NCBI RefSeq assembly: GCF_900176595.1
Contig: NZ_LT838813.1
Location: 2,808,001 to 2,872,000 of the forward strand
From: Aquiflexum balticum DSM 16537
GTDB taxonomy: Bacteria; Bacteroidota; Bacteroidia; Cytophagales; Cyclobacteriaceae
Direction of reading: 5' to 3'
DNA length: 64,000 nt
The translations under genes and the position numbers were made by a program. Positions 1 through 7,361 of the stretch are shown in pieces. The notes under the pieces were generated by a model. That model saw only the letters and a program-made list of their open reading frames with translations, had not been told where the DNA came from and did not search any database. The number at the start of each line of letters is the position of its first letter. Position 1 is the stretch's first letter.

Positions 1-330
1 TTGAAGTTTTCCAAGCCCGATATACCTGTCAGGATTGTAATCAGCTCCAAAATTGTAAAAAAAGAAAACATCAAAACGACAGAAAATCTAAATCATAATA
101 ATTATTGTCATATCAGCTTTTCAGACAACGGAATAGGCTTTGATCAGCAATACAGTAAAAGGATATTTGAAGTTTTTGAAAAACTTCACAGCAAAGATGA
201 ATATCCCGGAACTGGAATAGGTCTTGCAATTGTGAAAAAAGTGGTTGAGAATCACAATGGATTCATAAATGCCACTAGTGAATCAAATAAAGGAACTATC
301 TTTGATATATACCTCCCAGCTAAAATATGA
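1..330 (+). CDS. Sensor histidine kinase, C-terminal ATPase part (5' truncated by window)
   Basis: Only the last 109 residues of a histidine kinase are present, because the gene starts before the window. The ATP-binding domain boxes are clear: G1 box DNGIGFD at residues 42-48, F box IFEVFEKLH at about 55-63, G2 box GTGIGLAI at 70-77. The dimerisation domain with the phospho-accepting His and any sensor domain lie outside. The stop overlaps the start of the next gene (ATGA), so kinase and receiver protein are translationally coupled and probably form one phosphorelay. The stimulus cannot be read from this part. Certain as a HATPase domain; the name of the full kinase is open. Confidence 0.93.
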   Translation: MKFSKPDIPVRIVISSKIVKKENIKTTENLNHNNYCHISFSDNGIGFDQQYSKRIFEVFEKLHSKDEYPGTGIGLAIVKKVVENHNGFINATSESNKGTIFDIYLPAKI

Positions 331-779
331 GTGAAAAAACCCTTAAAATAATACTTGCAGATGATGACGAAGCAGATAGAATGTTATTCACAGATGCATT
401 TACTGAACTGAAATCAGGGATTACTATTGAAACTGTCAATGACGGCATGGCATTGATGGATCTTTTGCACGCTACCGAGACACAGGACCTTCCGCAGATT
501 CTGTTTTTGGATATCAATATGCCCCAAAAAACCGGCATTGATTGCCTGAAAGAAATCAGGGCAGACAATAGGTTCAATGATGTTGCAATAGCCATATATT
601 CTACCTCTTCCAGCGAAAAAGACATGGACGATACCTTTATGCATGGGGCAAATGTATACATTCACAAACCCAATAGTTTCGATAAATTGAAGAAGGTGCT
701 TGAAAAAGCAATCATGAATTTCAAAGTATATCAAGATCCGCCATTCAATAAAGATAATTTTATCTTAAATGCGGAATGA
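327..779 (+). CDS. Single-domain response regulator (Rcp1-like receiver)
   Basis: A 150-residue CheY-like receiver with no output domain. The acidic pocket is at D12-D14, the phospho-acceptor Asp is D62 in LFLDINMPQ, a Ser/Thr switch region lies near residue 92 and the conserved Lys is in the IHKP motif near 114. It overlaps the preceding kinase gene by 4 bases, which is the typical layout of Bacteroidota kinase/Rcp1-type pairs. It probably receives phosphate from that kinase and acts by protein contact rather than by DNA binding. Family certain; downstream target unknown. Confidence 0.93.
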   Translation: MSEKTLKIILADDDEADRMLFTDAFTELKSGITIETVNDGMALMDLLHATETQDLPQILFLDINMPQKTGIDCLKEIRADNRFNDVAIAIYSTSSSEKDMDDTFMHGANVYIHKPNSFDKLKKVLEKAIMNFKVYQDPPFNKDNFILNAE

Positions 780-799
780 AAGGGTTAAATAAATAAAAA

Positions 800-1363
800 T
801 TGGAAAATCTAAAATTACATATCAAATATATGGTTAGCCTCCGGTGCATCCTGGCAGTCAAGGAAGAACTTCGGAGTTTGGGAATCAAGTTTGTCAATGT
901 CAGTTTGGGTGAAGTTGAAATTTTTGAAAAAATTACTAAAAATCAAATGGAAGAACTAAGACGTAATTTGAAACACATCGGGCTGGAACTGCTTGAAGAC
1001 AAAAGGAATATCCTTATCAATAAAATCAAGAATGAGGTCGTTACCTTGATCCATCATTCTGAAAGTATACTCAAAGTCAATTTTTCGGACCATCTCAGTG
1101 AACAGCTTGGATACGATTATACCTATCTATCCAATTTGTTTTCAGACGTCATGGGAATAACCATACAGCAGTTTATTATTTTCAATAAAATTGAAAAGGC
1201 AAAGGAACTGTTGTTATATAACGAACTTAACCTGACCGAAATCTCCTATAAATTGGATTACAGCAGTGTTTCCCATCTTTCCAACCAATTCAAAAAAGTA
1301 ACCGGCCTTACCCCTTCTTATTTTAAACAAATGAAAGAATTGCGCCGGGCCCAGCAAAAATAA
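800..1363 (+). CDS. AraC-family regulator with HMA-like N-terminal domain
   Basis: A 187-residue protein. Residues about 90-180 form an AraC/XylS double helix-turn-helix, ending in the family signature (YSSVSHLSNQFKKVTGLTPS). Residues about 5-70 look like the beta-alpha-beta-beta-alpha-beta fold of heavy-metal-associated domains. The metal-site position reads M-V-S-L-R-C (residues 11-16), where related Bacteroidota proteins, as I recall them, have CxxC, so the first Cys is Ser here. The TTG start at 800 is preferred because the first beta strand begins before the ATG at 830. Possibly a regulator that senses a ligand through its N-terminus; metal sensing is doubtful with one Cys. It follows the receiver gene by 20 bases and may be co-transcribed. 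Confidence 0.85.
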   Translation: MENLKLHIKYMVSLRCILAVKEELRSLGIKFVNVSLGEVEIFEKITKNQMEELRRNLKHIGLELLEDKRNILINKIKNEVVTLIHHSESILKVNFSDHLSEQLGYDYTYLSNLFSDVMGITIQQFIIFNKIEKAKELLLYNELNLTEISYKLDYSSVSHLSNQFKKVTGLTPSYFKQMKELRRAQQK

Positions 1364-1705
1364 ACCGGTTGTTATCCTGACTCCAATTCCTTTTTTGTCA
1401 TTGAAAACCTGATTTCCGATTTTTTTGGATAATTGTATTTTTTGATACCCAACAGTTTGAATTCCTACTTAAGTCTATAGGGATCTCTACGATCCTATCG
1501 CTGAATTGTGTTGAATCCAACGGAATTTGAAGGATAAATGAGATTTTACCCGAAATTTTTCAAAGATTTTTTCCCATTTAAAATTTATTCATTAAAAATA
1601 TTAAACTGTTAATTCCATAAGATATTAAAAATATCCTGTAATTATTTTGATGTATTTATCCTCAAATTTGTATTGTGTAAATTTTAAATAATACAAAATG
1701 AATCC
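1364..1705. other. Intergenic region, no gene seen
   Basis: About 340 AT-rich bases between the AraC-type gene and a lipoprotein gene. I see one weak five-base hairpin near 1480-1495 (GGATC/GATCC), runs of A/T toward the right end, and no credible coding frame or RNA gene. It probably holds the promoter of the lipoprotein gene at 1706. Confidence 0.5.
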
Positions 1706-2125
1706 ATGAAAAAAAGTATAATAGTACTCTTGGCTGTATCAGCCTTTTATTTCCAGGGATGTGATGATTTCCCTGATGGTCCAGCAGTAAGTCTTTTGTC
1801 ACCAACTGAAAGAGTGGCAAATGATTGGGCAATAGCTGAGGCATTGAATGAGGGAACAGATGTTTCCGACAATTATGATAATTATGAACTTAACCTCACA
1901 GAAGGTGGCTTGGCAAGCCTTACTGCAAAATATAATATACTAGGTACTTCTTATGATTTCACAACAGAAGGAACTTGGGTATTTATGAGCAATGAAGAAA
2001 AGATTTCATTCGATTTTGACAATGACCTTGCAGATGGCGTTTACGAAATATTAAGATTGAAAAATGACGAAATGTGGTTGAAAGAAGATGCAGGCACACT
2101 TGAATTGCATTTCATCCCAAGGTAA
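1706..2125 (+). CDS. Small lipoprotein, lipocalin-like
   Basis: A 139-residue protein with a signal peptide ending at a lipobox-like FQGC, so Cys19 would be lipidated and the protein anchored in the envelope. The mature part is acidic and has alternating beta-strand patterns (YELNLTEGG, YDFTTEGTWVFM, ISFDFDND) like the small lipocalin-type lipoproteins common in Bacteroidota. I do not recognise a specific function. A YtxH-like gene follows 32 bases downstream and may share its transcript. Confidence 0.75.
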   Translation: MKKSIIVLLAVSAFYFQGCDDFPDGPAVSLLSPTERVANDWAIAEALNEGTDVSDNYDNYELNLTEGGLASLTAKYNILGTSYDFTTEGTWVFMSNEEKISFDFDNDLADGVYEILRLKNDEMWLKEDAGTLELHFIPR

Positions 2126-2157
2126 TTCCTGACTTGTTCAAAAAAAATTAAAATTTT

Positions 2158-2442
2158 ATGAAAAACAACATGAAAAAAATGAAATCTAATAAAACCGGAA
2201 AGGTCTTAGGGACCATTTTGATGGTGATCGGAGCAGGGGCATTTGTTGGCTTTTTTTCCAGTCAAAAAAACAGATCCAAAACCCAGGAAAAAGCTTTGGA
2301 ATTGGGGAATTATGTGCTTGGAAAAGTGGATGCCGAAAAAAATATCTTAATAAGCAAAGCAAAAGAGTTGATGAGGAAGACAAAAAGTGTGGAACAAGAT
2401 ATAGACGGTCTACTTTCTACTTATGAAAAAAAAACAATTTGA
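2158..2442 (+). CDS. YtxH-like small membrane-anchored protein
   Basis: A 94-residue protein with a single hydrophobic segment near residues 14-31 (GKVLGTILMVIGAGAFVGFF) followed by a charged, probably helical or coiled-coil tail rich in Lys/Glu. This matches YtxH-type stress-associated membrane proteins. The start at 2158 could also be at a second Met a few codons later. It is followed by a 13-codon mini-frame and then a hairpin terminator, so it appears to end its transcript. Role in the cell unknown. Confidence 0.7.
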   Translation: MKNNMKKMKSNKTGKVLGTILMVIGAGAFVGFFSSQKNRSKTQEKALELGNYVLGKVDAEKNILISKAKELMRKTKSVEQDIDGLLSTYEKKTI

Positions 2443-2454
2443 GACAAAGAAAAA

Positions 2455-2496
2455 ATGAAAGCATTAAATAAAGCATTAGCTGAAAAAGTATCCTAA
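2455..2496 (+). CDS. Possible 13-codon mini-ORF
   Basis: ATG at 2455 opens a frame of 13 codons (MKALNKALAEKVS, then TAA) between the YtxH-like gene and the terminator at 2513-2553. It starts 12 bases after the upstream stop in an A-rich context like other starts here. It may simply be chance; only conservation in relatives would make it a gene. Confidence 0.2.
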   Translation: MKALNKALAEKVS

Positions 2497-2512
2497 TTTT
2501 ATCTGGAAAATT

Positions 2513-2553
2513 AAAAAGCCGGTTGAACCTTATCAGGGGCTGATCGGCTTTTT
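2513..2553 (+). terminator. Rho-independent terminator
   Basis: An AAAAAGCCG arm and a CGGCTTTTT arm enclose a loop of about 23 bases, and the right arm ends in a T run. It closes the transcript of the lipoprotein and YtxH-like genes. Confidence 0.75.
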
Positions 2554-2715
2554 ATGTATTTAGTTTCTTATTCCTGTTTGATCTTATTTTTTGGTGCTGC
2601 CTTTACAAAGGTGTACGCGGAAAAATACAGTCCAAAAATCCAACCGGAGGATTTCGCCATGATTGTGGAAGAGAAAGAAGTAATTATAGAAAAAGGAAGT
2701 GACCTTCAACATTGA
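2554..2715 (+). CDS. Possible small secreted peptide (53 aa)
   Basis: An ATG right after the terminator opens 53 codons. The first about 22 residues are hydrophobic and end in a VYAEK context that resembles a signal peptidase I site; the rest is acidic with three EExE-type stretches (MIVEEKEVIIEKGS). It stops 12 bases before the GH13 gene, so it could be a short upstream gene in that transcript. I recognise no family. Its start touches the terminator stem, which argues for caution. Confidence 0.35.
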   Translation: MYLVSYSCLILFFGAAFTKVYAEKYSPKIQPEDFAMIVEEKEVIIEKGSDLQH

Positions 2716-2727
2716 TCAATATAGCTT

Positions 2728-4524
2728 ATGGAAAGTAATAAGAAACAAGGAATGGGTTCGATAGTGGGTGAAGTTGGAGTGACATTCAGAGTCTGGGCAC
2801 CCAATGCGGATCAGGTTTTTGTGATGGGAGAATTCAGTGACTGGAGAGAAGAGCAATTCCCGCTTGACTTTGAAGGCGAAGGTTATTGGGCGAGACATGT
2901 TGAAGAGGCCAAATCGGGCAATGAGTATAAATTTCTCATTATCAATGGTGATCAAAGGCTATATAAAAATGATCCTTATGCACTAAAACTTAACCACAGT
3001 AACGGAAATTCCATCATTTATGATCCATTTCATGATTGGCAGGACCATGAGTTCAGAATAGCCCCCTTCAATGAATTGGTGATCTATGAGATGCACATCG
3101 GGACATTCAACAGAGAAGGCTTACATGAAGGTGAAGTTGGAACTTTTTATTCTGCCGTGGATAAACTGGACTATTTACAGGAATTGGGGATCAATGCGAT
3201 TGAACTGATGCCTGTGATGGAGTTTTCGGGTGACAATTCCTGGGGATATAATCCCTGTTATCCATTTGCCGTGGAAACAGCCTATGGTGGACCTGATGGA
3301 TTGAAACATTTCATTTATGAAGCCCATATCAGAGGAATAGCAGTTATCATGGATGTGGTTTATAATCATTTTGGGCCATCGGATTTGGATATTTGGCAGT
3401 TTGATGGCTGGAGTGAAAACGGTTACGGGGGTATTTACTTTTATAATGATGAGCGGGCAAGAACACCATGGGGCGACAACCGTCCTGATTTTGGAAGAAA
3501 AGAAGTCAGAAACTATATCAGGGACAATGCCTTGATGTGGCTGAATGCCTATCAATGTGACGGATTGAGATTAGATGCTACTGCCATAATCAGGTTTATA
3601 GGTTGGGAAATCCCATATGATAAAACAGTCCTAGAAGAAGGATATTTCTTTTTGCAGGAACTAAATGAAGAAATCAGGGAGAAATTCCCATATAAAATCC
3701 TCATCGCAGAAGACCTCAAAGCAGATGCCATCGTAACTGCGCCTATTTCAAAGAACGGACTTGGCTTTCACACCCAATGGGGTTTGGGTTTTGCGGATTA
3801 TGTCAAAAGGGTTTTGTTGGAAGTGAATGATAGGCATAGGAATCTTCAATTGATTGTCGAATCACTGTTTTTTTCCTTTAATAACGACGTTTTTCAAAGA
3901 GTTATATTTACAGAGTCTCATGATGAAGTAGCCAATGGGTCCTCCCGGCTTCCTGAAGAAATTGATCCGGGAAATGCCGATGGAGAATATGCAAAGAAAA
4001 AATCCACATTGGGTGCCATTACCTTGTTTACTTCAGCAGGCATTCCAATGATTTTTCAAGGTCAGGAATTTATGACCCATGGATTTTTTTCAGATTCAGA
4101 AGAATTGAATTGGGAAATGCAAAGGGAAAATCAAGGGATTTTTCAAATGTATAGGGATTTGATCTGGATGCGTTCTGGCAAAAATAAAGATTTGGTGGGT
4201 TTGACCGGAAATCAAGTTCAAACTTTGCATTTTCACCAGGATAATCTTGTATTGGCATTTAGCAGGACACATTTGGATTTTCAGGACAGACCAGTCATTG
4301 TCATTCTCAATTTTTCCAGCAATGAGTACTTTGGATATCAAGTCGGTATCCCCTTTGAAGCCGAACTTGATGTAAAGTTCAATAGTGGATGGAAGGGTTA
4401 TGATGAGGATTTTTCTGATACAACCCTCCTAGGCGTACAAATTGAAGGAGCATTTGAAGGTCAGGACCATTCTATAAAAGTTGATTTGCCTTCTTTTGGA
4501 GGAGTGATTTTGGTGAGAAAGTAA
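2728..4524 (+). CDS. GH13 alpha-glucan enzyme (branching-enzyme/trehalohydrolase-like)
   Basis: A 598-residue cytoplasmic enzyme with no signal peptide. An N-terminal CBM48-type beta domain (about residues 10-95, with FRVWAPNA) precedes the GH13 barrel. GH13 motifs are complete: DVVYNH, the nucleophile region GLRLDA with D283, the acid/base region LIAED with E328, and the third acid in ESHDE at D399. A C-terminal beta domain ends the protein. The HIGTF and WGYNP segments occur in both GlgB branching enzymes and TreZ trehalohydrolases, so I leave the exact reaction open: it acts on alpha-1,4-glucans such as glycogen or maltodextrin. No glycogen or trehalose partner gene is adjacent. Confidence 0.88.
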   Translation: MESNKKQGMGSIVGEVGVTFRVWAPNADQVFVMGEFSDWREEQFPLDFEGEGYWARHVEEAKSGNEYKFLIINGDQRLYKNDPYALKLNHSNGNSIIYDPFHDWQDHEFRIAPFNELVIYEMHIGTFNREGLHEGEVGTFYSAVDKLDYLQELGINAIELMPVMEFSGDNSWGYNPCYPFAVETAYGGPDGLKHFIYEAHIRGIAVIMDVVYNHFGPSDLDIWQFDGWSENGYGGIYFYNDERARTPWGDNRPDFGRKEVRNYIRDNALMWLNAYQCDGLRLDATAIIRFIGWEIPYDKTVLEEGYFFLQELNEEIREKFPYKILIAEDLKADAIVTAPISKNGLGFHTQWGLGFADYVKRVLLEVNDRHRNLQLIVESLFFSFNNDVFQRVIFTESHDEVANGSSRLPEEIDPGNADGEYAKKKSTLGAITLFTSAGIPMIFQGQEFMTHGFFSDSEELNWEMQRENQGIFQMYRDLIWMRSGKNKDLVGLTGNQVQTLHFHQDNLVLAFSRTHLDFQDRPVIVILNFSSNEYFGYQVGIPFEAELDVKFNSGWKGYDEDFSDTTLLGVQIEGAFEGQDHSIKVDLPSFGGVILVRK

Positions 4525-4623
4525 GGGAAAATAGAGCAATTTTGATTCTTCTTATGTCTGATTTCCTTATTATAATTTTTTGTAGAAAATTGTGTCAAAT
4601 TTCAGATAGGTGGAAATAATATT

Positions 4624-4631
4624 TAGTTTTG
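4624..4631 (+). promoter_or_regulatory. Candidate -7 box of the PEGA lipoprotein gene
   Basis: TAGTTTTG fits the Bacteroidota TAnnTTTG -7 consensus and lies 25 bases before the ATG at 4657. No clear TTG -33 element is at the usual distance, so this is a weak call. Confidence 0.35.
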
Positions 4632-4656
4632 TACTCATCATCTAAAGATTTACAGT

Positions 4657-5061
4657 ATGAAAAGAAATTCACAAATGGTTCAGGCTTTTGCAATTATCTT
4701 GTCAGCAACTATATTTTTAGCAGGATGTGGCAGTACCACTATGATTCAATCGAAACCTGATAATGCCAAAGTCTATTTGAATGGAGAATATATGGGTACT
4801 ACCCCTTATGCCCATAGAGATACCAAAATCGTGGGCAGTACCACAATAGTAACCTTGGAAAAAGAAGGTTATCAGACTTTTAATACCTCATTCTCCAGAG
4901 ATGAAGAATTGGATGTTGGGGCTTTGATAGGAGGGTTATTTCTTTTGGTCCCTTTTTTATGGATCATGAAATATAAGCCTTTTAGGAATTATGAAATGAA
5001 GCCTGAATTCGGTTATGAAGAGAAACTAAATTCAGAGACCCTTCTTGAGATAAATAATTGA
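4657..5061 (+). CDS. PEGA-domain lipoprotein
   Basis: A 134-residue lipoprotein. The signal peptide ends in LAGC (Cys24), and residues about 33-80 form a PEGA-type surface domain (SKPDNAKVYLNGEYMGTTP) as found in outer-surface proteins. A second hydrophobic stretch near residues 90-104 (LIGGLFLLVPFLWIM) could be a membrane segment or a buried hairpin. It is followed at once by a strong terminator. Function beyond envelope localisation unknown. Confidence 0.82.
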   Translation: MKRNSQMVQAFAIILSATIFLAGCGSTTMIQSKPDNAKVYLNGEYMGTTPYAHRDTKIVGSTTIVTLEKEGYQTFNTSFSRDEELDVGALIGGLFLLVPFLWIMKYKPFRNYEMKPEFGYEEKLNSETLLEINN

Positions 5062-5067
5062 TAATTG

Positions 5068-5106
5068 AAAAAGGGGATTATGGAATAGCCCATAATCCCC
5101 TTTTTT
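5068..5106. terminator. Bidirectional terminator
   Basis: A 16-base-pair perfect stem (AAAAAGGGGATTATGG and its complement) around a short loop, with A-run and T-run on opposite sides. It terminates the PEGA gene from the left and the thermonuclease gene from the right; the stop codon of the latter lies inside the stem. Confidence 0.9.
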
Positions 5107-5565
5107 GTATCCTGGCTTCGTTCTGAAGCTTAACAAACAGATCTGCATATTTTACATTTGGTGGAACAGTCATGACCATGGCATAGCCATTTTCGACCAA
5201 ATGTGCATTTAGAAAAGTGCCGTCTTCTAAGAAGACATAGGCTAGCGTTCTTTTATACCTGTCATATTTGGTCACATCATATTCCAAGCGGATTTTTTTT
5301 CCATCCAATAATTTGACTGCATAGGAAGCAGCTTCTTTGCCAAAATATCCGATTTCTTTCTTTCCTGTCCTTCTCGATTCAGGTGCATCCACCCCGATCA
5401 CAATCTGACCTTCTCTTGTTCACCTTTGGAATTGCTGATCCAAAAAGTATCCCCATCTACAAATTTGGATACTTCAACCCATTGACTTTGATTCTGAGCA
5501 GGAAGTTCAATAGGGGGAAAGGTGAAAAGGAGAAGAAAGAGAAAGGTTTTATGAATTGGACGCAT
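5078..5565 (-). pseudogene. Thermonuclease-like (SNase) gene, frameshifted
   Basis: Reading leftwards from ATG at 5565, the first 55 codons give a signal peptide and the N-terminal part of a staphylococcal-nuclease domain (VDGDTFWIS ... EKVRL) and then hit TGA at 5398-5400. The rest of the domain continues in another frame from 5401 (IGVDAPESR, YDVTKYDRYKRTLAYV, LVENGYAMV). Removing two bases or adding one at AGATTGTGATC would restore the normal VRLIGVDAPES junction. The stop and a GTG overlap as GTGA, so reinitiation is conceivable, but neither half would fold alone. Either a recent frameshift mutation or a sequence error. The intact family members are secreted, Ca-dependent sugar-nonspecific nucleases. 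Confidence 0.8.
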
Positions 5566-5609
5566 AATTTGGAATTATTGGGTAAGATAAGAAGCAGGAA
5601 TCAAAGAAT

Positions 5610-5651
5610 CAAGAAGCAAGAGCCAAGATACAAGAGCCAAGAATCAAGACC
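5610..5651. repeat. Six tandem 7-base units, consensus CAAGANN
   Basis: Units in order: CAAGAAG, CAAGAGC, CAAGATA, CAAGAGC, CAAGAAT, CAAGACC, with exact 7-base spacing. The array lies 45 bases upstream of the nuclease start. It resembles in design, not in sequence, the heptad arrays at 11260, 27671 and 61663. Confidence 0.9.
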
Positions 5652-5920
5652 GTTGAGGTTTTAAAACCCTGATGGTCTTGAAGGTAAGGAGTTCACCTAT
5701 TTGTGTACATTGGCTGAACATGGGAAGAAGTCTGAAAGCACAAAAATTAAAATAGTTATCCACAAATCAGGAAAGTTTGCACGTCAAAGGGCCTTTTTAT
5801 TTTCTGTTATTTATATTTACAACTATGAGTTTGAAGGAAAAGAAAAAGCTTCAAATTTTCTTTTCCAATTGGAAGAAAACTCAAAGCTTATTTTATGTTT
5901 AACAATTAAAATCAAAAATT

Positions 5921-6046
5921 ATGAATGAAAAATTCATCCTTCTGATTTTAACCTTTGGACTAGACTTCCTACTAGAGATTTGGAAGAAAGTCCTTGAGAG
6001 ATGGTCAAGATCGTACCAGAATCTTGGTCATCAAGTACAAACTTAG
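5921..6046 (+). CDS. Possible small ORF (41 aa) ahead of a terminator
   Basis: ATG at 5921 opens 41 codons: a hydrophobic N-terminus (KFILLILTFGLDFLLE) and a basic C-terminus, so it could be a small membrane-associated peptide. It has an A-rich leader typical for this genome, and a strong terminator follows 15 bases after its stop. No family recognised. The alternative is a small non-coding RNA that uses the same terminator. Confidence 0.35.
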   Translation: MNEKFILLILTFGLDFLLEIWKKVLERWSRSYQNLGHQVQT

Positions 6047-6060
6047 GGTTGAAATTAACA

Positions 6061-6090
6061 AAAGGGCGGGTCAGTGATCCGCCCTTTTTT
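6061..6090 (+). terminator. Rho-independent terminator
   Basis: AAAGGGCGG and CCGCCCTTT pair around an eight-to-nine-base loop, followed by six T. The T run is on the plus-strand side, so it ends a rightward transcript although no established gene lies directly upstream. Confidence 0.85.
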
Positions 6091-6290
6091 ATTTCCAAAT
6101 ATAATTAATTGTTGTATTCAACGATACAGTTTTATAAAAAAAAGACAATTTTAGTATAGGGTTTTTATCCAAAAAATTGAAAATGAGTCCTCAAATCCGA
6201 AGGTTTGAATCTTTTTATAAACACCCCCAAATTGATTAAATCCACTCCGCCTAATATTAGTGGTCAGGAAAAAGCCGTCAAAGATATTCT

Positions 6291-7202
6291 TTACACCGCC
6301 CACTTTCTATTATTTGTAAATGCCACGTTAAGCCATTTTTTCAGTGAAATTGGCTGCATCTGAAGGAGTATTTCTTCCCTGATTTGATCCTGTTCTGAAA
6401 GAGAGGGCTGCCAAGCTTCAGGAGACACAACAAAATCAATTTCAATAAAAAGTTTGGGGCCTGATTTGGATACTCTTAGAAATGATTCCTGAAATTTGTA
6501 TTTTTTTTCAATGTCATCCACAATTTCTTCACAAAGATCGAGGTATTTATCATCAGCTTTCATATCTAGTACCTCACGGATTTGCCTTCCCATGTTGGTG
6601 ATGGGAACTTTCAAAAAATACCCTGAAACAATAATGACCATTAACGGGTCCATAAAGGGTTGAAGGTTTTGGTATTTTGAATAACCCAATCCAAAAGATA
6701 AAACAAAACCTGCCAATACTGCCAAACTTAAAAAAGTGTCCATTAACCATTGTTGGGATTCAGCATCCACCAGTCCGGAACCGTTCAGCTTTTGCTTTTT
6801 TTTCAGATACAAATAGACCAGATAGCAACCTGCAGTAGCTAAGACAGAATAAATCATACCTGATCCGGCATTGACTTCCTGACCTCCTGACAATAAAGTG
6901 GATACCCCAGAAAAAAAAGAGAATAGACATAAGATGGTGATCACCAAAAATTTACCCAAAATAATAATGGGTTCTATCATTTCCTTTCCATAAGGGAATC
7001 TATCAAAATCCTGTTTTTGCATATAAGATGCCGTAATCAGAGAAATAATCGAAAGCCCCACACTGATCAATGAATAAATCCCATCAAACAAAATGATTTT
7101 AGAATTTTCGACAACTCCCCATATCACGGCTAACACTGCAAAAAATAAAGCACCATATACAGAGAATTTCAGTAATTTTTTTTCTTGGTTTATAGGTTTC
7201 AT
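6291..7202 (-). CDS. Cation diffusion facilitator (CDF) family transporter
   Basis: A 303-residue inner-membrane protein with about five to six hydrophobic segments between residues 15 and 205, followed by a cytoplasmic alpha/beta domain. Segment 2 has the CDF-type FDGIYSLISVGLS pattern and segment 5 has DAESQQWLMD, the places of the metal-binding residues; the usual His residues are replaced (D..Y and D...D), so metal preference cannot be inferred from classical Zn motifs. It probably exports a divalent cation in exchange for protons. It stands alone and divergent from the patatin gene. Confidence 0.85.
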   Translation of the reverse strand: MKPINQEKKLLKFSVYGALFFAVLAVIWGVVENSKIILFDGIYSLISVGLSIISLITASYMQKQDFDRFPYGKEMIEPIIILGKFLVITILCLFSFFSGVSTLLSGGQEVNAGSGMIYSVLATAGCYLVYLYLKKKQKLNGSGLVDAESQQWLMDTFLSLAVLAGFVLSFGLGYSKYQNLQPFMDPLMVIIVSGYFLKVPITNMGRQIREVLDMKADDKYLDLCEEIVDDIEKKYKFQESFLRVSKSGPKLFIEIDFVVSPEAWQPSLSEQDQIREEILLQMQPISLKKWLNVAFTNNRKWAV

Positions 7203-7361
7203 GGTTGTTTTTCTCCTAAAAAAAATTGTTTAGTTGTCCAAAATATAAAGCTAATTTAAAAACATATTGAGTAATATAAAATTAAAAAACAAACACTTTA
7301 TTATCTTCACATAGATTCCTTAGTTCCATATAAAATTTTGAAGTTTTTATTGCTCTCGTTT

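Larger units (their letters stand above)
5566..6290. other. Long intergenic region with heptad array, small ORF and terminator
   Basis: About 725 bases between the frameshifted nuclease and the CDF transporter gene. It holds a 7-base tandem array (5610-5651), a near-palindrome around 5646-5679 with a GGTTTTAAAACC core, a possible 41-codon ORF (5921-6046) and a strong plus-strand terminator (6061-6090). A 75-codon frame at 5701-5928 has no recognisable features. Confidence 0.6.

Noticed and set aside
5701-5928. 75-codon plus-strand frame in the long intergenic region
   Set aside because: Starts at the edge of a repeat, has no recognisable domain or start context and a composition like intergenic sequence.
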